Shown here: positions 23,239 to 30,870 of the stretch, piece by piece
Numbering within the stretch: the stretch's first letter is position 1
Layout of the letters: each line of letters begins with the position of its first letter
Source of the DNA: Micrococcaceae bacterium UBA7136
Lineage (GTDB): Bacteria; Actinomycetota; Actinomycetes; Actinomycetales; Micrococcaceae
Length of the DNA stretch: 31,478 nucleotides
Assembly: GCA_002492045.1 (NCBI GenBank)
Contig: DKXC01000147.1
Location: 1-31,478, forward strand
Direction: 5' to 3'
Position numbers and translations under genes: made by a program
The notes under the pieces: model-generated
Told to the model about the DNA's origin: nothing
Database searches by the model: none
The model's input: the letters and a program-made list of their open reading frames with translations, nothing else

Positions 23239-24009
23239 CTAAACAAAAGCAGCCAGAGACACTCCAGCCTGCTCCAAGGCCGCCCGAACCTGCCCGGCCA
23301 GGGCTACCGCGCCCGGAGTATCCCCGTGGACGCAGATACTCTGCGCTCGCAGGCTGACCAGACTGCCGTCAATGGCCTCAACCTGCCCCTCAGTAGCCAT
23401 GCGGACCACCCGGGCGGCCACCTGGGCGGGGTCATGGATGACCGCCCCAGCCTGGCTACGGGGAACCAGGGTGCCCTCCGGGGTGTAGGCCCGGTCAGCA
23501 AAGGCCTCATAGAAGACTGGCACGCCCAGTTTCTGGGCTTCCTGGGCGACAACAGAGCCAGGCAGGCAGAGCAGGGGCAGGTCACCCAGCTCATGCAGGG
23601 CGGTGGCCACGGCCCGGGCCTGGGGCTGGTGGTGGACAATAGCGTTGTAGAGGCCCCCGTGGGGCTTGCAGTAGGCCACCTGGGTCCCTTCAACCTGGGC
23701 CAGGGCTTGCAGGGCACCGGTCTGGTAGATGACGGCGTCGGTCAGCTCGCTGGGGGCTATGTCGATGAAGCGACGGCCAAAACCGGCCAGGTCGGGGTAG
23801 GCGACGTGGGCGCCCACGCGGACCCCCTGCTGGGTGGCGGCCCTCAGGGTGGCCCGGGCGACGGAGGGGTCGCCGGCGTGGAAGCCGCAGGCAATATTGG
23901 CTGAGGTGACGATGCCCATCATTGCGGCGTCGTCCCCCATGGTCCAGGAGCCGAAGGACTCACCGGAGTCGGAGTTCAAATCACAAGAGAAGCTAGTCAT
24001 GGGCCACAT
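23239..24009 (-). CDS. pxpA: 5-oxoprolinase subunit PxpA (LamB/YcsF family)
   Basis: This 256-residue cytosolic protein belongs to the LamB/YcsF family, the catalytic partner of PxpBC in ATP-dependent 5-oxoprolinase. Motifs: DLNSDSGESFGSW (the usual Cys is Ser), ANIACGFHAGDP, GAHVAYPDLAGFGRR, YCKPHGGLYN, FYEAFADRAYTPEG and ICVHGDTPGAVALA. The operon order pxpA-pxpBC-biotin carboxylase is tight. The first ATG (24009) gives MWPMTSF; the second, at 24000, fits the family start better, and neither has a strong ribosome-binding site. A terminator of the upstream peptidase gene lies 26 nt before the start, leaving little room for a promoter; TAAAAT immediately before the first ATG might be a -10 for the second. 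Confidence 0.93.
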   Translation of the reverse strand: MWPMTSFSCDLNSDSGESFGSWTMGDDAAMMGIVTSANIACGFHAGDPSVARATLRAATQQGVRVGAHVAYPDLAGFGRRFIDIAPSELTDAVIYQTGALQALAQVEGTQVAYCKPHGGLYNAIVHHQPQARAVATALHELGDLPLLCLPGSVVAQEAQKLGVPVFYEAFADRAYTPEGTLVPRSQAGAVIHDPAQVAARVVRMATEGQVEAIDGSLVSLRAQSICVHGDTPGAVALAGQVRAALEQAGVSLAAFV

Positions 24010-24034
24010 TTTACCTGCTTATGGGACCTGAATC

Positions 24035-24074
24035 ACGAAAGAAGGCCCCCGCCTACCAGAAGTAAGCAGGGGCC
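24035..24074 (-). terminator. Terminator after the M13 peptidase gene
   Basis: On the minus strand GGCCCCTGC pairs with GCGGGGGCC with one wobble (24066-24074 with 24044-24052), followed by TTCTTTCG. It lies between the peptidase stop and the pxpA start and so separates the two units. Confidence 0.8.
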
Positions 24075-24090
24075 AGGGGCGTCCTAGAGC

Positions 24091-26070
24091 CTAAGACCAG
24101 ATCTTGACCCGGTCCTGGGGCGCCAGGTAGAGCTTGTCGCCCGGCTGCACATCAAAAGCAGTGTAGAACTCGTCAATATTACGAACCACACCATTAACTC
24201 GGAACTCCTCAGGGGAGTGAGGATCAACAGTCAAGAGCATCTCGGCAGTCTGCGGGCGGGTCTTCATCCGCCAACCCTGAGCCCAAGCAATAAAGACCCG
24301 CTGGGTAGCGGTCAAGCCATCCAGCACCGGGGCAGTCTCCAGGGTCAGGCCCTGCCGCTCCAGGTAAATCTGGTAGGCCTTGAGAGCAATAGACAGGCCA
24401 CCCAAATCGCCAATATTCTCGCCCAGGGTCAGCTGGCCGTTGACCGTGAACTTCTCAGGGTCCAAACCTGCAGGGGTGTAAGCATTGTACTGCTCTACCA
24501 GGGCGGCGGTGCGCTTCTGGAACTCCTGCAAGTCTGCCTCAGTCCACCAGTTATTGAGGGCACCAGTGCCGTCATACTTAGAACCCTGATCATCAAAACC
24601 ATGACCGATCTCGTGGCCAATCACGGCACCAATAGCCCCGTAGTTGGCGGCCGCATCTGCCTGCGGATCAAAATAGGGGGCCTGCAAAATAGCCGCCGGG
24701 AACACAATCTCATTGGCCGGAGGCATGTAGTAGGCGTTAACGGTCTGCGGAGTCATGAGCCACTCAGACTTATCTACCGGCTGGTGGACGCGACCCAGCT
24801 GGAAGGCGTGCTCAAAGGCAGCAGACCGGCGCAAATTCTCAAAGAGGTCGTCGGTCATCTCCAGGGCAGAGTAGTCCCGCCACTTATCCGGGTAACCGAT
24901 CTTGGTGACAAAGGCGTCCAGCTTGGCTAGGGCCTTAGTACGGGTTTCTTCGGTCATCCAGTCCAGAGACTCAATGGACTGGCGGTAGGCCTCTAGCAGG
25001 TCCTCCACCAGCTCCATCATCTGGGCCTTGTGGGCGGGCGGGAAGTGAATAGCCACATACTCCTTGCCCAGCTCTTCACCCAGGGAGGACTCAACTAGGG
25101 CCACGCCCCGCTTCCAGCGGTCCCGCAGCTGCTCAGAACCAGACAGGGTGCGACCGTAGAAGTCGAAGTTCTCATCCACCAGGGCCTGGGTTAGGTAGGG
25201 GGCCCGGGAGTGAGCCATCTGCCAGACATACCAGAGCTTCCAGATAAAGAGGGGGGAGTTCTGCCACATCTGGCCCAGTCCCTCAAAGTAGGAGGGCTGG
25301 TTGACCACCACAGTGCCGGCCTGCTCCAGGCTGATGCCCAGGCCGGTTAGCCAGCGCTGGTAGGGGAAACCCGGGAAGCTTGCATCCAGCTGCTTGGCCT
25401 CAACCGGGTTGTAGCGGGCGTCCGCGTCCCGGGTCTTGACAGCGTCCCAGTGGTGGGAGGCTAGTTCGGTTTCGTGGGCCAGGACGGCTGCGGCTGCGTC
25501 GGCGGGGGTCAGGCCAAAGTTCTCAGCCAGGCCGGTCAGTTCAAAGATGCGCTGCAGGTGGGCCTGGTAGGCGGTGCGCAGTTCGGCGTACTTGTCTTCC
25601 CGGTAGTAGGACTCGTCCGGCAGGCCCAGGCCGGTCTGGGTCAGGTAGATGACGTACTTTTCGGGGTTCTTAGCGTCAATGCTGGTGTACCAGCCCACCG
25701 GCCCGCCGTGGCCCTGGATGTCTAGGTCGGCCATAGCGTCCACCAGGTCATCGGCGGTGGAGGCCTCTAGGATGGGCTGGACCTCAGCCAGGAGGGGGGC
25801 CAGGCCGGCTGCTTCGATGGCCTCGGTATCCATGAAGGAGGAGTAGAGGGCACCAATACGGGAGCCTGGCTCTTGGCTGGCCAGGTTTTCGATAATCTCT
25901 CGTACATGTTCTTCGGCGGCGTCACGCAGGAAGTACATGCCGCCGTCGCGGGAGCGGTCGGCGGGGATGACGTGGGAGTCGTGCCAGCTGCCGTTGACGT
26001 AGCGGAAGAAGTCGTCGGCTGGCTTGGTGGCGGGGTCGAGGAAGCTGGTGTCAATGCCTGAGTTTGTCAT
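24091..26070 (-). CDS. pepO: M13 family metallopeptidase (neprilysin/PepO-like)
   Basis: This 659-residue zinc endopeptidase of family M13 cuts oligopeptides. The zinc motif is VIGHEIGHGFDDQGSKYDG near residue 484 (His-Glu-x-x-His), with the third ligand glutamate in LGENIGDLGGLSIA near residue 549. NAYYMPPANEIVFPAAIL, the substrate-binding N-A-x-Y-like segment, precedes it. The N-terminus (DDFFRYVNGSW) is the standard start of bacterial M13 proteins; there is no signal peptide, so it is probably cytosolic. The C-terminus ends in KIWS instead of the usual Cys-x-x-Trp. The ATG has only GGTGAC upstream. Codons are C-rich at the 5' end and T-richer at the 3' end. The product could supply amino acids alongside the neighbouring pyroglutamate pathway. 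Confidence 0.95.
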   Translation of the reverse strand: MTNSGIDTSFLDPATKPADDFFRYVNGSWHDSHVIPADRSRDGGMYFLRDAAEEHVREIIENLASQEPGSRIGALYSSFMDTEAIEAAGLAPLLAEVQPILEASTADDLVDAMADLDIQGHGGPVGWYTSIDAKNPEKYVIYLTQTGLGLPDESYYREDKYAELRTAYQAHLQRIFELTGLAENFGLTPADAAAAVLAHETELASHHWDAVKTRDADARYNPVEAKQLDASFPGFPYQRWLTGLGISLEQAGTVVVNQPSYFEGLGQMWQNSPLFIWKLWYVWQMAHSRAPYLTQALVDENFDFYGRTLSGSEQLRDRWKRGVALVESSLGEELGKEYVAIHFPPAHKAQMMELVEDLLEAYRQSIESLDWMTEETRTKALAKLDAFVTKIGYPDKWRDYSALEMTDDLFENLRRSAAFEHAFQLGRVHQPVDKSEWLMTPQTVNAYYMPPANEIVFPAAILQAPYFDPQADAAANYGAIGAVIGHEIGHGFDDQGSKYDGTGALNNWWTEADLQEFQKRTAALVEQYNAYTPAGLDPEKFTVNGQLTLGENIGDLGGLSIALKAYQIYLERQGLTLETAPVLDGLTATQRVFIAWAQGWRMKTRPQTAEMLLTVDPHSPEEFRVNGVVRNIDEFYTAFDVQPGDKLYLAPQDRVKIWS

Positions 26071-26181
26071 GTCACCAGTCTAGGGCCCGGCCGGACGGAT
26101 GTCAGCCCGGTCACCCCCTATTTGGCTGGCAGCGTGAGCTGGCTGTGGACGTCCCTTGAGGTGAGTGCTTCGCTACCTGTG

Positions 26182-26280
26182 CAGGGGTACCAGACTGGTC
26201 TGGTCCCTCGTCCACAGGTACCAGAAAAAGACGTTTTGTATCGGCACTGTTCGAGGAAAAACGTCTCAATCTGGTACCCC
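26182..26280 (+). repeat. Hairpin repeat element, copy 2 (left of vapBC)
   Basis: This 99-bp element has two hairpins. Hairpin 1 has arms GGGGTACCAGA and TCTGGTCCC around CTGG. Hairpin 2 has an outer stem GGTACCAGA/TCTGGTACC, an internal loop, an inner stem AGACGTTTT/AAAACGTCT and a 20-nt loop. It is identical to copy 3 at 97 of 99 positions, both differences lying in hairpin 1 (CCCTC for ACCCC). It ends 17 nt before the vapBC operator. The remaining sequence 26071-26181 shows no gene. Confidence 0.93.
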
Positions 26281-26297
26281 CGGGAAAGAAGAGCGCC

Positions 26298-26314
26298 ATA
26301 TACTTAAGCTATAT
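26298..26314 (+). promoter_or_regulatory. vapBC promoter/operator inverted repeat
   Basis: ATATA-N7-TATAT (26298-26314) lies 17 nt before the vapB ATG and includes TATACT (26299-26304), a good -10 element. VapB-VapC complexes usually repress their own promoter by binding such repeats, so it is a probable autoregulatory operator. No clear -35 is seen; its place would fall in the end of the repeat element. Confidence 0.5.
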
Positions 26315-26331
26315 ACCTAGGAGGGGTGAAA

Positions 26332-26568
26332 ATGACCAGCTCAACAGTTTTCATGAACAACCGAACCCAGGCCGTCCGCCTACCAGCAGACATGCGCTTT
26401 GAAAAGAACATCAAGAAAGTCACCGTCCGCAAGCAAGGCACTGACCGCATCATCAGCCCAGAAGGCGCCAGCTGGGACAGCTTCTTCCTGGGGGACGCCT
26501 CCGCTGTCAGCCAAGATTTCATGGAAGAACGAGACCCAGGCCAGCAGCCAGCCCGAGAGGACTTCTAA
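26332..26568 (+). CDS. vapB: VapB-type antitoxin
   Basis: This 78-residue protein is the antitoxin of a type II toxin-antitoxin pair. The N-terminal half is an AbrB/MazE-like DNA-binding fold of the VapB kind: STVFMNNRTQAVRLPADMRF, then KKVTVRKQG. The C-terminal half is acidic and Pro/Gln-rich, as expected for the part that wraps the toxin. I chose ATG 26332, with AGGAGGGG about 6 nt upstream; an in-frame GTG at 26326 overlaps that site and is less likely. Its stop overlaps the toxin start by 1 nt (TAATG), typical for coupled toxin-antitoxin genes. Confidence 0.92.
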   Translation: MTSSTVFMNNRTQAVRLPADMRFEKNIKKVTVRKQGTDRIISPEGASWDSFFLGDASAVSQDFMEERDPGQQPAREDF

Positions 26569-26975
26569 TGCTGGCCTACATGCTAGACACCAATATCGTC
26601 ATTTACGTCATGAAACGGCGTCCACCAGAGCTACTGCACATCTTTAACCAGAACTCAGGACGCCTCTGCGTCAGCAGTATTACCGCAGCTGAACTCTACT
26701 TCGGAGCTGCTAAAAGCGCCCGCCCCGAAGAGAATCTCAGGGCTGTTGAAGACTTCCTCTCCCGGTTGGTGGTGCTGCCCTACGAAATGGAAGCTGCCGC
26801 CCAGTTTGGTGATATCAAGGCAGACCTGCAAAGAAAAGGGACGATTATCGGAGAAAACGACCTCCACATTGCCGCCCACGCCCGAAGCCGGGGCCTGGTG
26901 CTGGTGACCAATAACCTGCGAGAGTTTCAGCGGGTAGAGGCCCTGCGCCTGGCCAACTGGCTCGAAGAGATCTAG
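26568..26975 (+). CDS. vapC: VapC-type PIN-domain RNase toxin
   Basis: This 135-residue PIN-domain ribonuclease is the toxin partner of VapB. All expected acidic residues are present: Asp7 (YMLDTNIVIY), Glu42 (TAAELYFGA) and Asp98 (GENDLHIAAHA), followed by VTNNLREFQRV in the usual position. VapC toxins cleave tRNA or rRNA and stop growth when VapB is degraded; the target here is unknown. With no truncation or missing residue, it should be active. The pair is bracketed by near-identical 99-bp repeats, the left one 17 nt before the operator and the right one 21 nt after this stop codon. Confidence 0.95.
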   Translation: MLAYMLDTNIVIYVMKRRPPELLHIFNQNSGRLCVSSITAAELYFGAAKSARPEENLRAVEDFLSRLVVLPYEMEAAAQFGDIKADLQRKGTIIGENDLHIAAHARSRGLVLVTNNLREFQRVEALRLANWLEEI

Positions 26976-26996
26976 CTAGGCGTCCTCATCCCGGGA

Positions 26997-27095
26997 CAGG
27001 GGTACCAGACTGGTCTGGTACCCCGTCCACAGGTACCAGAAAAAGACGTTTTGTATCGGCACTGTTCGAGGAAAAACGTCTCAATCTGGTACCCC
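26997..27095 (+). repeat. Hairpin repeat element, copy 3 (right of vapBC)
   Basis: It has the same orientation as copy 2 and starts 815 bp after it. Here hairpin 1 is a perfect 11-bp palindrome (GGGGTACCAGA-CTGG-TCTGGTACCCC). Hairpin 2 is identical to copy 2. It follows the vapC stop by 21 nt and may act as its terminator although no T run follows. Similarity to copy 2 ends abruptly on both sides. Confidence 0.93.
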
Positions 27096-27133
27096 TGGGG
27101 GCAGGACGATTGTGAGCAAGCTAGCGCCCACAG

Positions 27134-27153
27134 TTGCTTACGAAGGAAAGCAA
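27134..27153 (+). promoter_or_regulatory. Inverted repeat and possible promoter before the MFS gene
   Basis: TTGCTT (27134-27139) and AAGCAA (27148-27153) form a 6-bp inverted repeat with an 8-nt spacer; a further AGCAA lies at about 27116. TTGCTT could also be a -35 with TTTACT (27157-27162, spacer 17) as -10. This fits a repressor-controlled exporter promoter, but it is weak evidence. Confidence 0.35.
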
Positions 27154-27175
27154 AAATTTACTAGCCTAGGTATCT

Positions 27176-28711
27176 GTGCCTGAAAAGGCCAAACTAACCA
27201 AAGGAAACACAGACCAGATGCCAGAAAACCAAAACCAGAAGACCAGACTAGACCGCCCCCAATTCCTGCTCCTAGCCGTCATGGTCGTAGCGGCCTTCGT
27301 CCTCATCCTCAACGAAACCCTCCTGGGCGTCGCCCTGCCCTACATCATGGAGGACCTGTCCATCAGCGCCTCCACCGCCCAGTGGGCCTCCACCGGCTTC
27401 ATGCTGACCATGGCCGTAGTTACCCCCGCCGCCGGTTTCATCATCTCCCGCTACTCCATCCGCACCGTCTTCGTTGCGGCCATGACCTTCTTCTCCCTGG
27501 GTACCCTGGTAGCAGCCACCGCCCCCTCCTTCCCCTTCCTTCTGCTCGGACGCATCCTGCAGGCAGGCGGCACCGGCGTCATGATCCCCCTACTCATGAC
27601 CACCATGATGCGTCTGGTTCCGCCCAGCCGCATCGGCCAGGCCATGGGCATTGTCGGCATGGTCATCTCAGCAGCCCCCGCCGCCGGCCCCACCGTCTCC
27701 GGTATCATCCTCAACCTGGCCTCCTGGCACTGGCTCTTCTGGCTGATCCTGCCTATCGGCCTGATTGCCCTGGCCCTGGGCATCAAACTGGCACCCGCCA
27801 CCGCCCCCGCCGGTAGCGACCAGAAACTTGATCTTCTCTCTATCCTGCTCTCTACCCTGGGCTTTGGCGGCCTGGTGCTGGGCCTTTCATCTATGGGCGG
27901 GGACTCTTCCCACGGCGGCGCCCAACTGCCGGTCAGCCCCTGGGTCCTGGTTGTCATCTCAGCGGCTATTATTGCCCTCTTTGTTTGGCGGCAGATTCAG
28001 CTACAAGACCGCGGCCCCTTCATGGATATGCGGATCTTCCGCTCCTTCCCCTTCACCCTGACCGTCATTATGAGCGCTGTGGGTATGGGCGTCATGCTGG
28101 GTACCGCCACCATCATCCCCCTCTACACCTCTAAGGTCCTGGGTATGGATGCCCTGGCCACCGGCCTGCTGCTTCTGCCCGGTGGCGTCCTCATGGCTGT
28201 CCTTAGCCCCTTCGTCGGGCGGATGTCTGACAAGCTGGGTGCTCGCAAGCTGGTTATCCCTGGTGCCCTGCTCTTCTCTACCTCAATCTGGCTCATGAGT
28301 GCCTTTAATAGCAGTACTCAGGCCTGGCAGATTGCGGCTGCCTATATTCTCATGACCTTGGGCCTGCCCCTCATTAACACCCCCATGATGAGCCTGGGGC
28401 TAGGTTCCCTGGGCCAGGAGCTACAGGCCTTTGGTTCTTCGGCTATGACAACCTTCCAGCAGGTGGCAGGTGCTGCCGCTACCGCCCTCTTTGTGGCCCT
28501 GCTCAGCCTGGGCGCTGGCCAGGGGGAGGGGCAGAAGCCTACATGGCTGGTGTTCACCTGGCCTTCCTGGTGGCTGCTGGCCTGTCACTGGCTTCGGTGC
28601 TGGTCTCCTTCCTGGTGCCCAAGGGTAAGGCCGCTGCTGGCGGGGCACCTATGGCCCACTAGGCTCACGAAGGTAGGTGATGGTAGGCGCGAGTCTGCGA
28701 GCCTAGCCTGA
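27176..28711 (+). CDS. DHA2-type MFS multidrug exporter, C-terminus frameshifted
   Basis: This is a major facilitator exporter of the 14-helix DHA2 kind, probably a drug/H+ antiporter. Family signs: LNETLLGVALPYIMEDL in helix 1, STAQWASTGFMLTMAVVTP, RILQAGGTGVMIPLLMTTMM with the antiporter motif, then FMDMRIFRSFPF in the centre. From about residue 450 the frame is wrong: it reads Trp/Cys/Arg-rich sequence to a stop at 28711. The expected last helix (MAGVHLAFLVAAGLSL, then ASVLVSFLVPKGKAAAGG) is in another frame from 28543 and stops at 28662. The change is explained by one G lost from GGGGGAGGGG at 28522-28531. The start is uncertain: GTG 27176 or ATG 27218 (AAAGGAA upstream). Confidence 0.88.
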   Translation: MPEKAKLTKGNTDQMPENQNQKTRLDRPQFLLLAVMVVAAFVLILNETLLGVALPYIMEDLSISASTAQWASTGFMLTMAVVTPAAGFIISRYSIRTVFVAAMTFFSLGTLVAATAPSFPFLLLGRILQAGGTGVMIPLLMTTMMRLVPPSRIGQAMGIVGMVISAAPAAGPTVSGIILNLASWHWLFWLILPIGLIALALGIKLAPATAPAGSDQKLDLLSILLSTLGFGGLVLGLSSMGGDSSHGGAQLPVSPWVLVVISAAIIALFVWRQIQLQDRGPFMDMRIFRSFPFTLTVIMSAVGMGVMLGTATIIPLYTSKVLGMDALATGLLLLPGGVLMAVLSPFVGRMSDKLGARKLVIPGALLFSTSIWLMSAFNSSTQAWQIAAAYILMTLGLPLINTPMMSLGLGSLGQELQAFGSSAMTTFQQVAGAAATALFVALLSLGAGQGEGQKPTWLVFTWPSWWLLACHWLRCWSPSWCPRVRPLLAGHLWPTRLTKVGDGRRESASLA

Positions 28712-28746
28712 TGAATAAGGCTCTTAGAAGCCGGTAGCCTAGAGAC

Positions 28747-29727
28747 ATGACCATGATCTACCAGAACCTGGGCCGCAGCGGCCTGCTTGTCTCCCGTGTT
28801 GGCCTGGGCTGCAACAACCTGGGCCGCCCCCAGACCCCCACCCAGACCCTTGAGGGTAGCCGGCAGGTGGTGGTTGCTGCCCTAGAGGCCGGAATTACCA
28901 CCTTTGATTTGGCTGATATTTACGGGGGTTACCCGGGCCAGTCAGAGGAAATTTTTGGGCAGATTCTTAAGGACCTGGCCGTCCGGCGAGAAGACATTGT
29001 CATTATCAGTAAGTTTGGCCTGCCCATGGGTGACACCAGTTCACCAGCCCATCAGGCCCGGGGCTCCCGCCGCTACCTGCGTCAGGCCCTGGAAGCATCC
29101 CTCAAACGGCTGGGCACCGACTACTTGGATCTTTACATCCACCACACACCGGATGCCTCTACCCCGGTCGAGGAGACCCTGACCGCCCTGGGTGAGCTGG
29201 TGGCTGCCGGTAAGGTTCGCTACCTGGCTAGTTCTAACTATGCTGGCTGGCAGATTGCCCAGGCCCACTACCTGGGTCAGCAACTGGGCAGCCGCTACAT
29301 TGCGGCTGAGAACCACTACAACCTGCTAGACCGCCGGGCTGAGCTGGAGGTTATCCCTGCCTGCCAGAACCTGGGCCTGGGCCTGCTGCCCTATTTTCCC
29401 CTGGCCAACGGCCTGCTGACCGGTAAGTACCGGCAGGGCCAGCAAACCCCGGGACGCCTAACCAGCCTGAAACCCCAGATCCTCGAATCCGCCAACTGGG
29501 AGCAGTTGCAGGCCTTCTCTGACCTAGCCCAGCAGGTTGGGATGACTGAGCTTGAACTGGCCTTCTCCTGGCTGGCTGCCCAGGAGCCGGTGGGGTCCGT
29601 GATTGCTGGTGCCACCAGCCCCCAGCAGGTTGAGGCCAATGCTTCTGCCCTTAAAAAGCTGGGGGAAGACCTGCTAGCTGAACTAGACAGAATCTTCCCC
29701 GCGCCGGAGCCTATCGCCCTTTTCTAG
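28747..29727 (+). CDS. Aldo/keto reductase
   Basis: This 326-residue cytosolic NADPH-dependent oxidoreductase has the AKR (beta/alpha)8 barrel. The catalytic tetrad is visible: Asp54 and Tyr59 (FDLADIYGG), Lys89 (IISKFG) and His133 (DLYIHHTPD). NADP-binding segments SSNYAGWQ and GLLPYFPLANGLLTGKY and the C-terminal SVIAGATSPQQVEAN are typical of the AKR families related to YajO/Tas and L-glyceraldehyde 3-phosphate reductase. The substrate is unknown. It lies 84 nt past the intact-frame stop of the MFS gene (35 nt past the frameshifted stop) on the same strand, so the two may be co-transcribed. The start ATG has only weak ribosome-binding sequence. Confidence 0.94.
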   Translation: MTMIYQNLGRSGLLVSRVGLGCNNLGRPQTPTQTLEGSRQVVVAALEAGITTFDLADIYGGYPGQSEEIFGQILKDLAVRREDIVIISKFGLPMGDTSSPAHQARGSRRYLRQALEASLKRLGTDYLDLYIHHTPDASTPVEETLTALGELVAAGKVRYLASSNYAGWQIAQAHYLGQQLGSRYIAAENHYNLLDRRAELEVIPACQNLGLGLLPYFPLANGLLTGKYRQGQQTPGRLTSLKPQILESANWEQLQAFSDLAQQVGMTELELAFSWLAAQEPVGSVIAGATSPQQVEANASALKKLGEDLLAELDRIFPAPEPIALF

Positions 29728-29733
29728 AAGGGG

Positions 29734-30756
29734 CTAGGAGACCGGGTAGCTGGTAAAGGTCAGGTCGTCGTAGCTGTAACCCATATCGACGTCCAGGGAG
29801 AGGTTGGCCGGATCTGCCATAGAGAAGGCCACCTCTAAGCTGACCTCCTGGCCGGGCTGGATAGAACCCAGGTTCTGGCTACCGTTGATATTGTTTGCGT
29901 GATCGAGAATCTGGTCGACGGCCCGGCCACCAGAGTTGCCCATCAGGAACAGGGCGGGCCTGATCGCCTGATCAGAACCGTTGCGGACGGTCACGGTAAC
30001 AACCCGGTGGTTGCTCAGGGCCGGGTCGTTACTGAGAGCAGCGGTATCGCTGGGGGCGTAGTCCCGCAGCTCAGAGACCGTCAGCTCAACCCCGTTGCTG
30101 TAGTGGGCGGTCTGGCCCAGGCGCAGGTCGTCCTCAGCTACCGTGAACTCTCCCCAATCGCTAGACATAGAGCTGTCGTAGCTGGGCAGGGGGTAGGTGG
30201 TGCTGTCATCGTAGTAGGTGTTGTAGCCGCCGAAGATAGAGAAACCGATAACAGCGGCCGCGATAAAGAAGAGGGCAAGAAAGAGGCCCTCCAGGATTGA
30301 GAGCACCAGGGCAACAATAGAGGTGACCTTCTCTTTACCCTTCTGGAAGAGGCCGACGATAGCAAGGATAAAGGCCGCCAGGGCAGGCAGGGCACCCCAG
30401 AAAGGATCAGTCAAGAAGAGCAGGCCGGAGGCGACAGCCAGCACCAGGGCAATAATACCCAGGATGTTAGTCCGGGAAGGCTGCTGGTCTAGCGGTAGTC
30501 CCGGCGGCGGGGGAGTAGGCTGCCCGTAGCCTACCTGGGGCTGGGCCTGAGGACGCTGGTAGGGGTCCTGGTAACTCTGCGCACCAGGGACCTGCTGGCC
30601 GGCAGGCTGCTGATAACCCTGATTGGCCTGCCCAGCCTGGGCATAAGGGTCAGCCTGCTGAGGATAGGGCTGGGTCGGGGCAGCATAGTTACCCTCGGTT
30701 GTCAGAGGCCGGGTCGGGGCGTCCTGGGAAAGAGGTTCCTTCTGGTTCTCGCTCAT
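29734..30756 (-). CDS. Membrane protein with Gln/Pro-rich N-terminus and DUF4352-like domain
   Basis: This 340-residue protein has a cytoplasmic Gln/Pro/Tyr-rich region (residues 1 to about 90), then hydrophobic segments (ILGIIALVLAVASGLLFL and others) of the DUF4190 kind to about residue 175, and an extracytoplasmic beta domain that resembles DUF4352 (VELTVSELRDY, RVVTVTVRNGSDQAI, then SIQPGQEVSLEVAFSM). Such architecture is common in actinobacteria; the function is not known. The ATG at 30756 is used; an in-frame TTG at 30762 is less likely. There is no good Shine-Dalgarno. It is convergent with the aldo/keto reductase, only 6 bp apart, and divergent from the sugar porter. Confidence 0.8.
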   Translation of the reverse strand: MSENQKEPLSQDAPTRPLTTEGNYAAPTQPYPQQADPYAQAGQANQGYQQPAGQQVPGAQSYQDPYQRPQAQPQVGYGQPTPPPPGLPLDQQPSRTNILGIIALVLAVASGLLFLTDPFWGALPALAAFILAIVGLFQKGKEKVTSIVALVLSILEGLFLALFFIAAAVIGFSIFGGYNTYYDDSTTYPLPSYDSSMSSDWGEFTVAEDDLRLGQTAHYSNGVELTVSELRDYAPSDTAALSNDPALSNHRVVTVTVRNGSDQAIRPALFLMGNSGGRAVDQILDHANNINGSQNLGSIQPGQEVSLEVAFSMADPANLSLDVDMGYSYDDLTFTSYPVS

Positions 30757-30836
30757 ACCCAAAGTCTACTCGCCCCCCGCCCTCAAAAGAAGGAAATCCC
30801 CAGCTTGATAGTTTTCCCCGTCACAGGAACTAGGGC

Positions 30837-30864
30837 TAGAATGGTACAGGTCCAGACGAAGGAG
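30837..30864 (+). promoter_or_regulatory. -10 element and RBS for the sugar porter
   Basis: TAGAAT (30837-30842) is a good -10 element; no consensus -35 is seen. Transcription near 30849 would give a leader of about 22 nt containing GAAGGAG (30858-30864) correctly spaced before the ATG at 30871. Confidence 0.45.
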
Positions 30865-30870
30865 AAAAGC

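Noticed and set aside
26182..27095. CRISPR array or integron attC interpretation of the repeats
   Set aside because: Only two copies flank a 716-bp gene-bearing segment, with no regular spacers and no integrase or Cas gene. The hairpin layout does not show an attC core that I could identify.
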